Source: Paraburkholderia domus
Lineage (GTDB): Bacteria; Pseudomonadota; Gammaproteobacteria; Burkholderiales; Burkholderiaceae
Direction of reading: 5' to 3'
Assembly: GCF_905220705.1 (NCBI RefSeq)
Contig: NZ_CAJNAT010000005.1
Coordinates: 248,001 to 312,000, forward strand
DNA: 64,000 bases
This document shows, in pieces, positions 8,862-19,176 of the stretch. Within the stretch, counting starts at the first letter, position 1. Each line of letters opens with the position of its first letter. A model generated the notes under the pieces. That model saw nothing but the letters and a program-made list of their open reading frames with translations, searched no databases and was not told the DNA's origin. The position numbers were made by a program, and so were the translations under genes.

Positions 8862-10271
8862 ATGGCACAGACTCTCTACGATAAATTGTGGAACACACAC
8901 GTGATCCACACGGAAGAAGACGGTACGACGATTCTCTATATCGACCGTCACCTGCTGCACGAAGTCACCAGCCCTCAGGCGTTCGAAGGCCTGAAACTGG
9001 CTGAGCGTCCGGTGTGGCGTATCAGCGCGAATCTGGCGGTGTCGGACCATAACGTCCCCACCACGGATCGCAGTCACGGCATCGCTGACCCCGTCTCGAA
9101 GCTGCAGGTCGATACGCTCGACACGAACTGCGACGCCTACGGCATCACGCAGTTCAAGATGAACGACCTGCGTCAGGGCATCGTGCACATCATCGGACCG
9201 GAGCAGGGCGCTACGCTGCCGGGCATGACGATCGTCTGCGGCGACTCGCACACGTCCACGCACGGCGCGTTCGGCGCACTGGCGCACGGCATCGGCACGT
9301 CGGAAGTCGAGCACGTGCTGGCCACGCAAACGCTCTTGCAGAAGAAGAGCAAGAACATGCTGGTGAAGGTCGAAGGCCCGTTGCCGCGCGGCTGTACCGC
9401 GAAAGACATCGTGCTCGCGATCATCGGCAAGATCGGCACGGCAGGCGGCACCGGCTACGCGATCGAATTCGGCGGTTCGACGATTCGTGCGCTGTCCATG
9501 GAAAGCCGCATGACGGTCTGCAACATGGCGATCGAAGCAGGCGCGCGCGCCGGCATGGTCGCCGTGGACGACACCACCGTCGAATACCTGAAGGGCCGTC
9601 CCTTCTCGCCGGAAGGCGTCGAGTGGGATCACGCGGTCGAATACTGGAAGCAGTTCAAGACAGACGACGGCGCACAATTTGACCGCGTGGTCGAGCTGAA
9701 CGCTGCGGAAATCGTGCCGCAAGTCACGTGGGGCACGTCGCCGGAAATGGTCACGGCAATCGACGGTCGCGTGCCGGATCCGGAACGCGAAAAGGACCCC
9801 GTCAAGCGTGACGCGATGGAACGCGCGCTGAAGTACATGGCGCTCGAACCGAATGCGCCGATCGAATCCATCAAGCCGGATAAAATCTTCATCGGGTCGT
9901 GCACCAACGCGCGCATTGAAGACATTCGCGCCGCGGCTTACGTCGTGAAGAAACTTGGCCGCCGCGTCGCGCCGAACATCCGTCTGGCCATGGTCGTGCC
10001 GGGTTCGGGGCTGGTGAAGGCGCAAGCGGAACGCGAAGGGCTGGATAAGGTCTTTACTGATGCCGGTTTCGAATGGCGTGAGCCCGGTTGCTCGATGTGT
10101 CTCGCGATGAACGCCGACAGATTGGATCCGGGCGAGCGTTGCGCGTCCACGTCGAATCGTAATTTCGAAGGTCGTCAGGGCGCCGGTGGCCGTACCCACC
10201 TCGTGAGCCCCGCGATGGCTGCTGCTGCGGCTATCGAAGGGCATTTCGTCGATATTCGCAAGCTTGGATAA
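8862..10271 (+). CDS. leuC: 3-isopropylmalate dehydratase large subunit
   Basis: Aconitase-family large subunit that, with LeuD, isomerises 2-isopropylmalate to 3-isopropylmalate in leucine synthesis. It is 469 aa, the expected length. The three [4Fe-4S] ligands are visible: C347 in [13 protein letters not shown], and C410 and C413 in GCSMCLAMN. The N-terminal [14 protein letters not shown] segment is also typical. It is first in the leuC-lipoprotein-leuD-leuB group. Confidence 0.98.
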   Translation: MAQTLYDKLWNTHVIHTEEDGTTILYIDRHLLHEVTSPQAFEGLKLAERPVWRISANLAVSDHNVPTTDRSHGIADPVSKLQVDTLDTNCDAYGITQFKMNDLRQGIVHIIGPEQGATLPGMTIVCGDSHTSTHGAFGALAHGIGTSEVEHVLATQTLLQKKSKNMLVKVEGPLPRGCTAKDIVLAIIGKIGTAGGTGYAIEFGGSTIRALSMESRMTVCNMAIEAGARAGMVAVDDTTVEYLKGRPFSPEGVEWDHAVEYWKQFKTDDGAQFDRVVELNAAEIVPQVTWGTSPEMVTAIDGRVPDPEREKDPVKRDAMERALKYMALEPNAPIESIKPDKIFIGSCTNARIEDIRAAAYVVKKLGRRVAPNIRLAMVVPGSGLVKAQAEREGLDKVFTDAGFEWREPGCSMCLAMNADRLDPGERCASTSNRNFEGRQGAGGRTHLVSPAMAAAAAIEGHFVDIRKLG

Positions 10272-10276
10272 ATCGC

Positions 10277-10435
10277 ATGATGAAGAACATGAATCGCAGC
10301 ACTCTATTGCGCCGTTTCGCACTCGGTACGCTGGCCGGGCTATTGCTCGGTCTGGCCGGCTGCAACACGGTGCACGGATTCGGCGAGGACATGTCGCACC
10401 TCGGCAATTCGATCAGCAATCACGCTGACAAATAA
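10277..10435 (+). CDS. Entericidin-like small lipoprotein
   Basis: A 52-aa lipoprotein precursor starting at ATG 10277, five bases after the leuC stop. The sequence shows a basic start, a hydrophobic segment (GTLAGLLLGLAGC) and a lipobox LAGC with the acylated Cys near residue 29. A short mature peptide (CNTVHGFGEDMSHLG...) follows, as in the entericidin EcnA/EcnB family. Entericidins are membrane lipopeptides linked to programmed lysis and stress in enterics; the role here is unknown. Its position between leuC and leuD implies co-transcription with leucine genes. Confidence 0.85.
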   Translation: MMKNMNRSTLLRRFALGTLAGLLLGLAGCNTVHGFGEDMSHLGNSISNHADK

Positions 10436-10521
10436 GCGGTTTTTGATTTTTGCCGGCGATGCGCCGGGCGGCTTTCCGGCTGCTACGCGCATCGCCCGGT
10501 CTTGAAACAGGCGCAAGCGTC

Positions 10522-11175
10522 ATGGATAAATTCATCGTACACACCGGCGTCGTGGCGCCGCTCGATCGCGAGAACGTCGACACGGACGCGATCATTCCGA
10601 AGCAATTTCTGAAGTCGATCAAGCGCACGGGTTTCGGTCCGAATGCGTTCGACGAATGGCGTTACCTCGACCACGGCGAGCCGGGTCAGGACAACTCGAA
10701 GCGTCCGCTGAATCCGGATTTCGTGCTGAATCAGCCGCGCTATCAGGGTGCATCGGTGTTGTTGGCACGCAAGAACTTCGGTTGCGGCAGCTCGCGTGAG
10801 CACGCACCGTGGGCACTGCAACAATATGGTTTCCGCGCGATCATCGCGCCGAGCTTCGCCGATATTTTCTACAACAACTGCTTCAAGAACGGCCTGTTGC
10901 CGATCGTGCTGACCGAACAGCAAGTTGACCACCTGTTCAACGAAACGTACGCGTTCAATGGCTTCCAGTTGACCATCGACCTGGACGCGCAAGTCGTACG
11001 CACAACGGATGGCGACGCCACGTATCCGTTCGAAGTCGCGGGCTTCCGCAAGTACTGTCTGCTGAACGGCTTCGACGATATCGGCCTCACGCTGCGTCAC
11101 GCTGACAAGATTCGCCAGTTCGAAGCCGAGCGGATCGCGAAGCAGCCGTGGCTGAACCACCGCATCGTCGGTTAA
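10522..11175 (+). CDS. leuD: 3-isopropylmalate dehydratase small subunit
   Basis: Small swivel-domain subunit of isopropylmalate isomerase, 217 aa. The start at 10522 gives [15 protein letters not shown], the normal family N-terminus; an upstream in-frame ATG at 10450 would add 24 residues not seen in the family. The [13 protein letters not shown] and [15 protein letters not shown] motifs are diagnostic. It lies 86 bases after the entericidin-like gene. Confidence 0.97.
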   Translation: MDKFIVHTGVVAPLDRENVDTDAIIPKQFLKSIKRTGFGPNAFDEWRYLDHGEPGQDNSKRPLNPDFVLNQPRYQGASVLLARKNFGCGSSREHAPWALQQYGFRAIIAPSFADIFYNNCFKNGLLPIVLTEQQVDHLFNETYAFNGFQLTIDLDAQVVRTTDGDATYPFEVAGFRKYCLLNGFDDIGLTLRHADKIRQFEAERIAKQPWLNHRIVG

Positions 11176-11189
11176 AGGCTTGCAAGCCT
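11176..11189. repeat. 14-bp perfect palindrome directly after leuD
   Basis: AGGCTTGCAAGCCT begins at the base after the leuD stop codon. It is self-complementary with no spacer. It may be chance, a weak transcript-end hairpin or a protein site. Confidence 0.4.
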
Positions 11190-11252
11190 AAGAGCCCGAT
11201 GGCTCGCCGATTTACGCTCAAAAGTGTCGAAGAAAACCATTAAGGAATTCGC

Positions 11253-12320
11253 ATGAAGATCGCAGTCTTGCCGGGCGACGGCATCGGCCCCGAAATCGTC
11301 AAGGAGGCCGTCAAGGTCCTGAACGTGCTCGGCGAAAAGTTCGAACTCGAAGAAGCGCCGGTTGGCGGCGCGGGCTACGCAGCGAAGGGCCATCCGCTGC
11401 CCGATTCGACGCTGGCGCTGGCGAAAGAAGCCGACGCGATCCTGTTCGGCGCCGTCGGCGACTGGAAGTACGACTCGCTCGAACGCGCGCTGCGCCCAGA
11501 GCAGGCGATTCTCGGTTTGCGCAAGCACCTGCAGCTGTTCGCGAACTTCCGTCCGGCGATCTGCTATCCGCAACTGACGGGTGCTTCGTCGTTGAAGGAA
11601 GAGATCGTTTCGGGTCTCGACATCCTGATCGTGCGCGAACTGAACGGCGACATCTATTTCGGCGCACCGCGCGGCGTGCGTTCTTCGCCGGATGGGCTGT
11701 TCGAAGGCGCGAAAGAAGGCTTCGATACGATGCGTTATTCGGAACCCGAAGTGCGCCGCATCGCGCACGTCGCGTTCCAGGCGGCGCAAAAGCGTCAGAA
11801 GAAACTGACGAGCGTTGACAAGGCGAATGTGCTGGAAACGTCGCAGTTCTGGCGCGACGTGATGATCGACGTGTCGAAGGAATACGCGGACGTCGAGTTG
11901 TCGCATATGTACGTGGACAACGCGGCGATGCAGTTGGTAAAGGCGCCGAAGGCGTTCGACGTGGTTGTCACCGGCAACATGTTTGGCGACATTCTCTCCG
12001 ACGAAGCAGCCATGCTGACGGGTTCGATCGGCATGCTGCCGTCGGCCTCGCTCGACAAGAACAACAAGGGCTTGTACGAGCCGTCGCACGGTTCGGCGCC
12101 GGATATCGCCGGCAAGGGCTTGGCGAATCCGCTGGCAACGATCCTGTCGGCCGCGATGATGCTGCGCTACTCGCTGAACAAGGCGGAGCAGGCGGATCGC
12201 ATCGAAACCGCGGTAAAGAAAGTGCTGGAACAGGGCTTACGCACCGGCGACATTCTGACGCCGGGCTGCAAGCAGGTCGGCACCGTGGCAATGGGCGACG
12301 CTGTTGTCGCTGCGCTGTAA
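11253..12320 (+). CDS. leuB: 3-isopropylmalate dehydrogenase
   Basis: NAD-dependent oxidative decarboxylation of 3-isopropylmalate in leucine synthesis. It is 355 aa. Typical motifs are [14 protein letters not shown] at the start, the substrate-binding arginines around [14 protein letters not shown], and [19 protein letters not shown] near the cofactor site. The ATG follows AAGGAATTCGC. Last gene of the leuC-leuD-leuB group. Confidence 0.98.
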   Translation: MKIAVLPGDGIGPEIVKEAVKVLNVLGEKFELEEAPVGGAGYAAKGHPLPDSTLALAKEADAILFGAVGDWKYDSLERALRPEQAILGLRKHLQLFANFRPAICYPQLTGASSLKEEIVSGLDILIVRELNGDIYFGAPRGVRSSPDGLFEGAKEGFDTMRYSEPEVRRIAHVAFQAAQKRQKKLTSVDKANVLETSQFWRDVMIDVSKEYADVELSHMYVDNAAMQLVKAPKAFDVVVTGNMFGDILSDEAAMLTGSIGMLPSASLDKNNKGLYEPSHGSAPDIAGKGLANPLATILSAAMMLRYSLNKAEQADRIETAVKKVLEQGLRTGDILTPGCKQVGTVAMGDAVVAAL

Positions 12321-12379
12321 GGCGGCTTGAAGCCAGAAGTAGCACAGGCAGTAGTTAGGTCGTCAAACGGCCTTTAAAA

Positions 12380-12411
12380 CGCGAATTGGCCTCGAAACAG
12401 GCCGATTCGCG
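12380..12411 (+). terminator. Strong hairpin after leuB, possible terminator
   Basis: Arms 12380-12392 and 12399-12411 pair over 13 positions with one G-U, closing a six-base loop. It is 60 bases past the leuB stop. The following bases (CGTAATACGG) are not T-rich, so it may stabilise the leu transcript rather than end it. Confidence 0.5.
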
Positions 12412-12465
12412 CGTAATACGGACGATAGCGGCAGACGATCACGTCGCCAGATTCCGGTTTTCGTG

Positions 12466-12471
12466 TATATT
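12466..12471 (+). promoter_or_regulatory. Candidate -10 box before the asd leader
   Basis: TATATT at 12466-12471 sits 6 bases before the ATG of the candidate leader peptide, so transcription could begin at or next to the ATG. No good -35 hexamer is visible 16-18 bases upstream. Confidence 0.35.
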
Positions 12472-12477
12472 GTAGCG

Positions 12478-12597
12478 ATGGCGCACACAGCTCAAATCCC
12501 CTCGATTTCGAAACTGCACGGCAAAACAGCCCGTGTGGTTGAGCTCGTCATTACCACCACCAAAGCGATTACCCCGAAAACGATCACGAAACGCTGA
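12478..12597 (+). CDS. Candidate Thr/Ile/Lys-rich leader peptide for asd
   Basis: A 39-codon frame upstream of asd. Its C-terminal part, [18 protein letters not shown], is enriched in Thr (six), Ile and Lys, which are products of the aspartate pathway that Asd feeds. This is the composition expected of an attenuation leader such as thrL. There is no clear Shine-Dalgarno, but a TATATT box just upstream would make the message start close to the ATG. Alternative pairings lie just downstream (12608-12657). The coding nature is inferred, not proven; it could be a chance frame. Confidence 0.5.
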   Translation: MAHTAQIPSISKLHGKTARVVELVITTTKAITPKTITKR

Positions 12598-12607
12598 TCG
12601 TCCGTCG

Positions 12608-12660
12608 TGCCCGCTCATCTTCCCCGCGCGGTCACTGCGGGCAAAGATGCGGGGAAGTTT
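12608..12660 (+). promoter_or_regulatory. Candidate attenuator with competing hairpins before asd
   Basis: A perfect 9-bp stem (12619-12627 with 12649-12657) is followed by TTT. An alternative 7-bp pairing (12608-12614 with 12637-12643) crosses it, so the two would be mutually exclusive. This arrangement after a Thr-rich short frame resembles ribosome-controlled attenuation. The T run is short. Confidence 0.45.
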
Positions 12661-12680
12661 CCATTCGAAGGGTAGAAGTC

Positions 12681-13802
12681 ATGAACGTAGGTCTCGTAGG
12701 TTGGCGCGGTATGGTCGGCAGCGTCCTGATGCAACGTATGCAGCAGGAAGGCGATTTCGACTTGATCGAACCGGTGTTTTTCAGCACCAGCAACGCGGGC
12801 GGCAACGCGCCGTCGTTCGCCAAAAACGAGACCAAGCTCAAAGATGCGACAAGCATCGAAGACCTGAAGAAGTGCGAAGCGATCATCTCCTGCCAGGGCG
12901 GCGATTACACCAATGAAGTGTTCCCGAAGCTGCGCGCAGCGGGCTGGAACGGCTATTGGATCGACGCGGCTTCGTCGCTGCGCATGAAGGATGACGCGGT
13001 CATCATTCTCGATCCGGTCAACCTCGACGTGATCAAGAACGCGCTGGTCAAGGGTCAGAAGAATTTTATCGGCGGCAACTGCACGGTCAGCCTGATGCTG
13101 ATGGCGCTGGGCGGCCTGTTCCGCGAAAACCTCGTCGACTGGATGACGGCCATGACGTATCAGGCCGCTTCGGGCGCGGGCGCGCAAAACATGCGCGAAC
13201 TGCTGCAGCAAATGGGCACGCTGTACGGTGCAGCCAAGGAAGATCTGGCTGATCCGTCGTCGGCGATTCTTGACATCGACCGCCGCGTGCTGAGCGCAAT
13301 GAACAGCGACCGCATGCCGACCGACAATTTTGGCGTGCCGCTGGCCGGCTCGCTGATTCCGTGGATCGACAAGGATCTCGGCAACGGCATGTCGAAGGAA
13401 GAATGGAAGGGCGGCGCGGAAACCAACAAGATCCTCGGCAAGCCGGCCATGGGCACGCCGGGTTCGATCCCGGTGGATGGCCTCTGCGTGCGGATCGGCG
13501 CAATGCGCTGCCACTCGCAGGCGTTGACCATCAAGCTGAACAAGGATGTGCCGCTGGACGAAGTGAACAGCATCCTCGCGTCGGGCAACGACTGGGTCAA
13601 GGTCGTGCCGAACGAGCGCGAAGCTTCCATGCGCGATCTGTCCCCGGCTGTGGTTACGGGTACTCTGACGGTGCCGGTCGGACGTGTGCGCAAACTGGCG
13701 ATGGGCGGCGAATATCTGTCGGCTTTCACGGTCGGCGATCAGCTGCTGTGGGGCGCGGCCGAACCGCTGCGTCGCATGCTTCGCATTGTGCTCGACAAGT
13801 AA
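12681..13802 (+). CDS. asd: Aspartate-semialdehyde dehydrogenase
   Basis: Reduces aspartyl phosphate to aspartate semialdehyde, the branch point to Lys/diaminopimelate, Thr and Met. It is 373 aa, the length of the Gram-negative type. NADP-binding residues lie in [14 protein letters not shown], and the catalytic Cys is C134 in [10 protein letters not shown]. The ATG follows GAAGGGTAGAAGTC. It is preceded by a possible leader peptide and followed by a terminator. Confidence 0.98.
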   Translation: MNVGLVGWRGMVGSVLMQRMQQEGDFDLIEPVFFSTSNAGGNAPSFAKNETKLKDATSIEDLKKCEAIISCQGGDYTNEVFPKLRAAGWNGYWIDAASSLRMKDDAVIILDPVNLDVIKNALVKGQKNFIGGNCTVSLMLMALGGLFRENLVDWMTAMTYQAASGAGAQNMRELLQQMGTLYGAAKEDLADPSSAILDIDRRVLSAMNSDRMPTDNFGVPLAGSLIPWIDKDLGNGMSKEEWKGGAETNKILGKPAMGTPGSIPVDGLCVRIGAMRCHSQALTIKLNKDVPLDEVNSILASGNDWVKVVPNEREASMRDLSPAVVTGTLTVPVGRVRKLAMGGEYLSAFTVGDQLLWGAAEPLRRMLRIVLDK

Positions 13803-13808
13803 AGTAAA

Positions 13809-13867
13809 CTACGCGCTCACGACGCGTAGAAAACTCAAGAAGCGTCGCGCTTGCGCGGCGCTTTTTT
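13809..13867 (+). terminator. Tandem hairpins and rho-independent terminator after asd
   Basis: A 7-bp inverted repeat (13809-13815 with 13823-13829) is followed by an 11-position stem with one G-U (13840-13850 with 13853-13863) that runs into six Ts ending at 13867. The second hairpin is a good terminator for asd. Confidence 0.88.
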
Positions 13868-13941
13868 CATTGTGTGCTCCGATTATCTTGTCTCTTTCCA
13901 ACCGCAAAAAAGGGCTGCGCGCTGACGCGCCTGGAGTCCCG

Positions 13942-16392
13942 ATGAACCTTCGACTCTCTTCCCTTCGGACTATGTCTATGCATCAAGGTATGAGCCGACT
14001 GACAGCCGCTGCCGCTTTGGCGTTCGTGCTGACTGGCGCCAGCGTGGGTAGTGCAGTGGCAGCGCCGGTCGACGCCGCGAGCGCGCCGGAGGGTGCCTCC
14101 GTTTCATACGCCGCCGGGAGTCAATATACGGTGCGGCCAGGGCAGTCGTTGAACGACGTGGCGATTGCCGTCACGCAATCGCACGACAAGGGGACGCTCG
14201 CACGCGCTTCGCGCGCGCTGTTCGATGCGAATCCGAATGCCTTCATGAGTCATGACCCGAGCCGGATGCGCGTAGGCGCGCTGTTGACGGTCCCGGCGCT
14301 GGATGCGTCCGGCGCACTGGCGGCTTCCGCGCCAGTTGCGGGGTCTGCGTCTGCCACCGCATCGGCTGCTACGGCTGCACCTGCTTCCGCGCCGAACGCG
14401 GCGGTTGGCGCGGCGAGCGGTGTGGCTCAGGTCAATGCTGCCGCAGCGAGCGCGGCAAGCGCCGCGGCTCGCGCTGCTGCGCCCGCCACGCCTGCGGTTT
14501 CGGCGACGGCCAGTTCGATGGCCGAAGCAAGCCCGGCGACGCCGGGTAGCACGACAGCGGTCGGCGCGGTTCCGGTGGCGCCGATAGCGGGTTCACAGGC
14601 CGCAGGCGTGTTGCCGGCCAGCGGCGCGCATAGCTGGTCGGGATCGGTCCAGCCCTCGGCCAGCGAGACTGCGGAGGGTACGTCGGCGGCTGCTCCGGCA
14701 CAGCCGGCATCGCAACCGCGTACGCAGGTGTCCAGCCTGCAGCAATTGCTTGCGCTGAAAAATCGCGTGCTGATGGAGTTGCAGAAACACGGCATCGGCG
14801 GTTCGACGGTTGCGACGGGCACAGCGTCGACGAACGGTACGCAGCCTTCGGTGGGCGCTTCGCCTGCGGCGGCCGTTCCCGGCCATGGTGGCGCTGCGAT
14901 TTCCACGTCGAACGATGCCGGCATCTCGCAGACGAATTTGAGCATCGCGGCGGCGGTTGGCGCGGCGTTGGTCGTGCTGCTTGGGGCTTTGCGTCTGCGG
15001 CGGCGCAAGCGCGCCGGTGTTGCTGAGTCTGAAGGCTCGCTCGCGAAAGACGCAGCAGCGGCTTCCGCGCGAGCGGCTGCTGGGCCGCAGGATATTATGT
15101 CGACGCGCGCAGCGTCGGATGCAAGCGACGACGCGGCAGCGGGGCATGAGGCGTCGCTGGCGGCGGCTGAACGTGAGATCGCAGAAGGCGATGCGGCGGC
15201 ACGGGAAATCGCAGAACGCGTGGCAGCGGAGCGCGAAGCGGAAATTCGCAGCGCTGCTGAGCGGGAAGCGGCGGAGCGTGAGGTAGCAGAGAGGGAAGGT
15301 GCGGAGCGCGCAGCGGCGGAACAAGCAGCAAGCGAACGCGCAGCAGCGGAGCGTGAGGCTGCAGAACAAGCCGCAGCGGAACACGAAGCCGCCGCCCACC
15401 AACCGCACACAGGCTTGCCCGCACAGGAGCCCAGCGCTTCCCAGCACGCGTGGCAGGAAAGCCACCCGGCGCCCGAGCCCGTCGAACTTGAGTATCCGAG
15501 CCCGGAGCTCATGCCGACTGCTCAAAGCGGTTTCACATCCGAACCTCTTCCCGTCGCCCATCACGAAATCCTCGAAGGAGCGACCACGGCTGCGAGCCTT
15601 GCAGCCGCCGCGGAACTCGGTGCTGAAGCCTTGCCGCTGGCATCACTTGAACCGGTCAGTGAGACTTTCCAGCAAGAGGTGCCTCCGCATCGCCTGCAAT
15701 GGGACGACGAACCGGTATTGAGTGCGTCGGCCGTGCCCACGGCCCAACAGGAAGCGGCCCACGTCGAACCGACGTATCAGCCGTCTGATGAGCCTCAAGC
15801 GCCGTCACATCAACAAGCCGAAGCCGGGATGTCCGACGGCGAAGCGAATGTCGAGCCGGCATCCGTCGCGCCAGTTCAGTCGGCGCTGGCCGTCCCGACC
15901 GAGTTCCCGCGCGACGCCGTCGACGCATTCAGCAGTCTGGACATGCCATTGCCGCCACGCGTCGAATTGACCGACGCAACCGTGAGCACGCCCGGATCGC
16001 TGTCGACGCAGCCGGTTGGATCCCAGGAAGCCACGTCGCAGCAAGCCATTGCGCCGTACGATCCGGACGACGCTCCGCACATCGCCGATGAAATCGCTGC
16101 CGGCACCGCGGGCCATGCAGCCGTCGCGGGCCTAGGGGCGGCCGGCTTCGGCGCACTGAAGCTCGATTTCGACCTCGAGTTGCCGCCGAGTCCGGCTCAG
16201 CCGTTGCCCGCCTTCACGCAGGCCGATCTCAGCCGCATCGCCCGCAACAAGCTCGACCTGGCCGCCGAATATATCGACCTCGGCGATCTGCCCGGTGCGC
16301 GCGTGCTCATCAACGAAGTGATTGAAGCGAACGATCCGGCCACGCGCACCGACGCCCGCGCGCTGCTCTCGACGCTCGCACCGTTGTCGTGA
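13942..16392 (+). CDS. fimV: FimV-like inner-membrane protein with LysM-type domain
   Basis: An 816-aa protein of the FimV/TspA type, which anchors polar assemblies and supports type IV pili or secretion in relatives. The start at 13942 has GGAG six bases upstream and leads into a signal peptide ending near AVAAP. Next come a LysM-like domain ([15 protein letters not shown]), a long Ala/Ser/Thr-rich linker, a membrane helix ([18 protein letters not shown]) and an Ala-Glu-Arg coiled stretch. An acidic low-complexity part and the conserved C-terminal FimV helix pair ([20 protein letters not shown]) close the protein. Its stop overlaps the truA start. Confidence 0.88.
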   Translation: MNLRLSSLRTMSMHQGMSRLTAAAALAFVLTGASVGSAVAAPVDAASAPEGASVSYAAGSQYTVRPGQSLNDVAIAVTQSHDKGTLARASRALFDANPNAFMSHDPSRMRVGALLTVPALDASGALAASAPVAGSASATASAATAAPASAPNAAVGAASGVAQVNAAAASAASAAARAAAPATPAVSATASSMAEASPATPGSTTAVGAVPVAPIAGSQAAGVLPASGAHSWSGSVQPSASETAEGTSAAAPAQPASQPRTQVSSLQQLLALKNRVLMELQKHGIGGSTVATGTASTNGTQPSVGASPAAAVPGHGGAAISTSNDAGISQTNLSIAAAVGAALVVLLGALRLRRRKRAGVAESEGSLAKDAAAASARAAAGPQDIMSTRAASDASDDAAAGHEASLAAAEREIAEGDAAAREIAERVAAEREAEIRSAAEREAAEREVAEREGAERAAAEQAASERAAAEREAAEQAAAEHEAAAHQPHTGLPAQEPSASQHAWQESHPAPEPVELEYPSPELMPTAQSGFTSEPLPVAHHEILEGATTAASLAAAAELGAEALPLASLEPVSETFQQEVPPHRLQWDDEPVLSASAVPTAQQEAAHVEPTYQPSDEPQAPSHQQAEAGMSDGEANVEPASVAPVQSALAVPTEFPRDAVDAFSSLDMPLPPRVELTDATVSTPGSLSTQPVGSQEATSQQAIAPYDPDDAPHIADEIAAGTAGHAAVAGLGAAGFGALKLDFDLELPPSPAQPLPAFTQADLSRIARNKLDLAAEYIDLGDLPGARVLINEVIEANDPATRTDARALLSTLAPLS
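15161..15390 (+). repeat. Degenerate Ala-Glu-Arg coding repeat inside fimV
   Basis: Tandem imperfect units encode runs such as [13 protein letters not shown] and [13 protein letters not shown]. They form a charged helical or coiled-coil rod just after the membrane helix. Unit number is likely to vary between strains. Confidence 0.7.
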
Positions 16393-17201
16393 AGCGTATC
16401 GCGCTAGGCGTCCAGTACGACGGCTCGGCATTCTGCGGCTGGCAGTCGCAGCTGCACGGCAAGACCGTGCAGGACGAACTCGAACGGGCGTTGCGCGAGT
16501 TCGCGCAAACGCCTGTGCAAACCGTTGTGGCGGGCCGTACGGATACGGGCGTGCACGGTCTCGGCCAGGTCGTGCACTTCGACACCGAACTCGATCGCAC
16601 GGATTTTTCGTGGATTCGCGGCACCAACGCCTTCCTGCCGAAGACGATCGCCGTGCAGTGGGCCAAGCCGATGCCCGATGAGTTCCACGCGCGTTTCTCG
16701 GCGTTCGAGCGGACCTATTACTACGTCCTGTACGTCCATCCGTTTCGCTCGCCGATGCAGGCTACGCGGGCCGGCTGGATACACACGCCGCTCGACGTCG
16801 ATGCCATGCGAGCCGCCGCCGCTCACCTGATCGGCGCGCACGATTTTTCGGCGTTCCGTTCGTCGCAATGTCAGGCGAAAACACCGGTTAAGCATCTGCA
16901 TCAGATCGACATCCGGCAGCAGGGCGACTTCGTTCATTTCCGCTTTCGGGCGAACGCGTTCCTGCACCATATGGTGCGCAACCTGATGGGCTGTCTCGTC
17001 GATATTGGCCGGGGACGCCACCCGGCGGAATGGATGGCCGAGGTTCTCGCCAGCCGGGATCGCGACTGTGCCGCGCCGACCTTCATGCCCGACGGCCTTT
17101 ACCTGGCGCAGGTGGGCTATCCTGAGCAATTCGCCGTGCCCGCGCCGCAGACCGGCAGCGTGCCGTGGAGTACCGTATGGACCGAGCAAGCGCAAACATG
17201 A
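16389..17201 (+). CDS. truA: tRNA pseudouridine(38-40) synthase
   Basis: Modifies U38-U40 in the anticodon arm of many tRNAs. It is 270 aa. The catalytic Asp is D52 in [13 protein letters not shown], and the [13 protein letters not shown] start is typical. The GTG start at 16389 overlaps the fimV stop by four bases, and the stop overlaps the trpF ATG, so translation is coupled on both sides. This placement before trpF is common in pseudomonads and Burkholderia relatives. Confidence 0.97.
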   Translation: MKRIALGVQYDGSAFCGWQSQLHGKTVQDELERALREFAQTPVQTVVAGRTDTGVHGLGQVVHFDTELDRTDFSWIRGTNAFLPKTIAVQWAKPMPDEFHARFSAFERTYYYVLYVHPFRSPMQATRAGWIHTPLDVDAMRAAAAHLIGAHDFSAFRSSQCQAKTPVKHLHQIDIRQQGDFVHFRFRANAFLHHMVRNLMGCLVDIGRGRHPAEWMAEVLASRDRDCAAPTFMPDGLYLAQVGYPEQFAVPAPQTGSVPWSTVWTEQAQT

Positions 17202-17911
17202 CATCTACTGAAAATCTGGCGGCCGAAGCAAACGCCGGCGCGCAACAGCATGCCGCGCCCCATCGCACGCGAATCAAGCTGTGCGGCCTGTCGAAGCCGG
17301 AAGACGTGTCGCAGGCGATCGACCTCGGCGCCGACGCGATCGGCCTCGTGTTCTATCCTCCGAGCGCGCGCTCGGTGAGCGTTGCGCAGGCCGTCGAACT
17401 GGTGCATGACGTGCCGCCGTTTGTGTCGGTAGTCGGCTTGTTCGTTAATGCAACGCAGGACTGGATTCGCGAAGTCGTCAGCAATGTCGGACTCACGCTG
17501 CTGCAGTTCCATGGCGACGAGACCGCGGAGCAGTGCGAATCCCTCGCCAGCATTGCGGGTTTGCCTTGGTTGCGCGCGTTGCGAGTCGCGGCGGATACTC
17601 AGCCGGCAGATTTGGTAAAATCAGCGCTTAACTATTCAGCAGCCAGCGGCCTCCTGTTCGACACCCATGTCGAAGGCTATGGCGGCGGCGGGAAGGTTTT
17701 CGATTGGTCACTTATTCCAGCAGAGCTCGCGCGTCGGGCCGTTTTGAGTGGTGGGTTGAACGCGCAAAACGTCAGTGACGCGATCCATCGCGTGCGCCCG
17801 TACGCGGTCGATGTCTCGAGCGGCATCGAAGTGCCGGGCGCCAAGGGCGTGAAAGATCACGCCCGGATGGCGGCTTTCGTACGCGCGGTGCGCGCAGCGG
17901 ACGCCGAATGA
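17198..17911 (+). CDS. trpF: Phosphoribosylanthranilate isomerase
   Basis: Third step of tryptophan synthesis, an (alpha/beta)8 barrel of 237 aa as called here. The ATG at 17198 overlaps the truA stop (ATGA); GTG and ATG codons further upstream would overlap truA more. Catalytic motifs are [11 protein letters not shown] with the general-base Cys and [18 protein letters not shown] with the acid Asp. The first about 25 residues are a poorly conserved Ala/Asn-rich tail. Confidence 0.96.
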   Translation: MTSTENLAAEANAGAQQHAAPHRTRIKLCGLSKPEDVSQAIDLGADAIGLVFYPPSARSVSVAQAVELVHDVPPFVSVVGLFVNATQDWIREVVSNVGLTLLQFHGDETAEQCESLASIAGLPWLRALRVAADTQPADLVKSALNYSAASGLLFDTHVEGYGGGGKVFDWSLIPAELARRAVLSGGLNAQNVSDAIHRVRPYAVDVSSGIEVPGAKGVKDHARMAAFVRAVRAADAE

Positions 17912-17971
17912 TTCAGGCGGCGCGGTTTTCTCATATGAAAGCCGTGCGCCACACTGAGAAGAGTGATCACC

Positions 17972-19165
17972 ATGTATAACTTGCCTGACGAAAGAGGCCA
18001 TTTCGGCCAGTATGGCGGCATGTTCGTCGCTGAAACGCTGGTTCACGCACTCGACGAGCTGCGTGCCGCGTACGAAAAATTCCAGAAAGACCCGGAATTC
18101 GTCGCCGAATACGAGCGCGAACTGAAGCATTTCGTGGGTCGTCCGTCCCCGATTTATCACGCACAACGCTGGAGCGAAATGCTCGGCGGCGCGCAGATTT
18201 TCCTCAAGCGTGAAGACCTGAACCACACCGGCGCGCACAAGATCAATAACGTGATCGGCCAGGCGCTGCTCGCGAAGCGCATGGGCAAGCCACGCGTGAT
18301 CGCGGAAACCGGCGCGGGCCAGCATGGCGTGGCGACCGCGACCATCGCGGCGCGCTTCGGCATGGAATGCGTGGTCTACATGGGCGAGGAAGACGTGCGC
18401 CGCCAGGCTGCCAACGTGTACCGGATGAAGCTGCTCGGCGCGACCGTCGTGCCCGTGACGTCCGGTTCGCGCACGCTGAAGGACGCGCTCAATGAAGCGA
18501 TGCGCGACTGGGTGACCAACGTCGAAAACACTTTCTACATCATCGGCACGGTGGCGGGCCCGCATCCGTATCCGATGATGGTGCGTGATTTCCAGCGCGT
18601 GATCGGCGACGAGTGCAAGGTGCAGATGCCTGAACTGGTCGGTCGCCAGCCGGACGCCGTGATTGCGTGTGTTGGCGGCGGTTCCAACGCGATGGGCATC
18701 TTTTACCCGTACATTGAAGACGCTTCCGTGCAACTGATCGGCGTCGAACCGGCGGGCGACGGGATCGAAACCGGCCGGCACGCGGCCTCGCTGATCGCCG
18801 GCACCCCGGGTGTGCTGCACGGCAACCGCACGTATCTCCTGCAAGACGAGAACGGTCAGATCATCGAAACGCATTCGATCTCAGCCGGGCTGGACTATCC
18901 GGGCGTCGGTCCTGAGCATGCGTGGCTAAAAGACAGCAATCGCGCGCAATATGTCAGCATCACCGACGAAGAAGCGCTCAAGGCGTTCCACGATTGCTGT
19001 CGCATCGAAGGCATTATTCCGGCACTGGAATCCAGCCACGCGCTGGCCTACGCCGCGAAGCTCGCGCCGACGCTGCCGAAGGACAAGGTCCTTCTGGTCA
19101 ATCTGTCGGGCCGCGGCGACAAGGACATGCATACGGTCGCTGAGCGATCGGGCATTCAGTTCTGA
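17972..19165 (+). CDS. trpB: Tryptophan synthase beta subunit
   Basis: PLP enzyme joining indole and serine. It is 397 aa. The start ATG at 17972 gives [16 protein letters not shown]; a GTG nine bases earlier is less likely. The PLP lysine is K90 in [10 protein letters not shown], and the phosphate loop GGGSNAMG is present. It pairs with TrpA, whose gene follows after an intervening methyltransferase gene. Confidence 0.98.
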   Translation: MYNLPDERGHFGQYGGMFVAETLVHALDELRAAYEKFQKDPEFVAEYERELKHFVGRPSPIYHAQRWSEMLGGAQIFLKREDLNHTGAHKINNVIGQALLAKRMGKPRVIAETGAGQHGVATATIAARFGMECVVYMGEEDVRRQAANVYRMKLLGATVVPVTSGSRTLKDALNEAMRDWVTNVENTFYIIGTVAGPHPYPMMVRDFQRVIGDECKVQMPELVGRQPDAVIACVGGGSNAMGIFYPYIEDASVQLIGVEPAGDGIETGRHAASLIAGTPGVLHGNRTYLLQDENGQIIETHSISAGLDYPGVGPEHAWLKDSNRAQYVSITDEEALKAFHDCCRIEGIIPALESSHALAYAAKLAPTLPKDKVLLVNLSGRGDKDMHTVAERSGIQF

Positions 19166-19176
19166 GCGCCGCGACG

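Noticed and set aside
8784..10322. A 512-codon minus-strand frame opposite leuC
   Set aside because: It covers leuC antisense, is His/Arg/Asp-rich and shows no recognisable domain.
15161..15390. The repeat in fimV as a possible CRISPR or mobile repeat
   Set aside because: Units are imperfect, in frame and encode a charged helix; this is protein low complexity, not an array.
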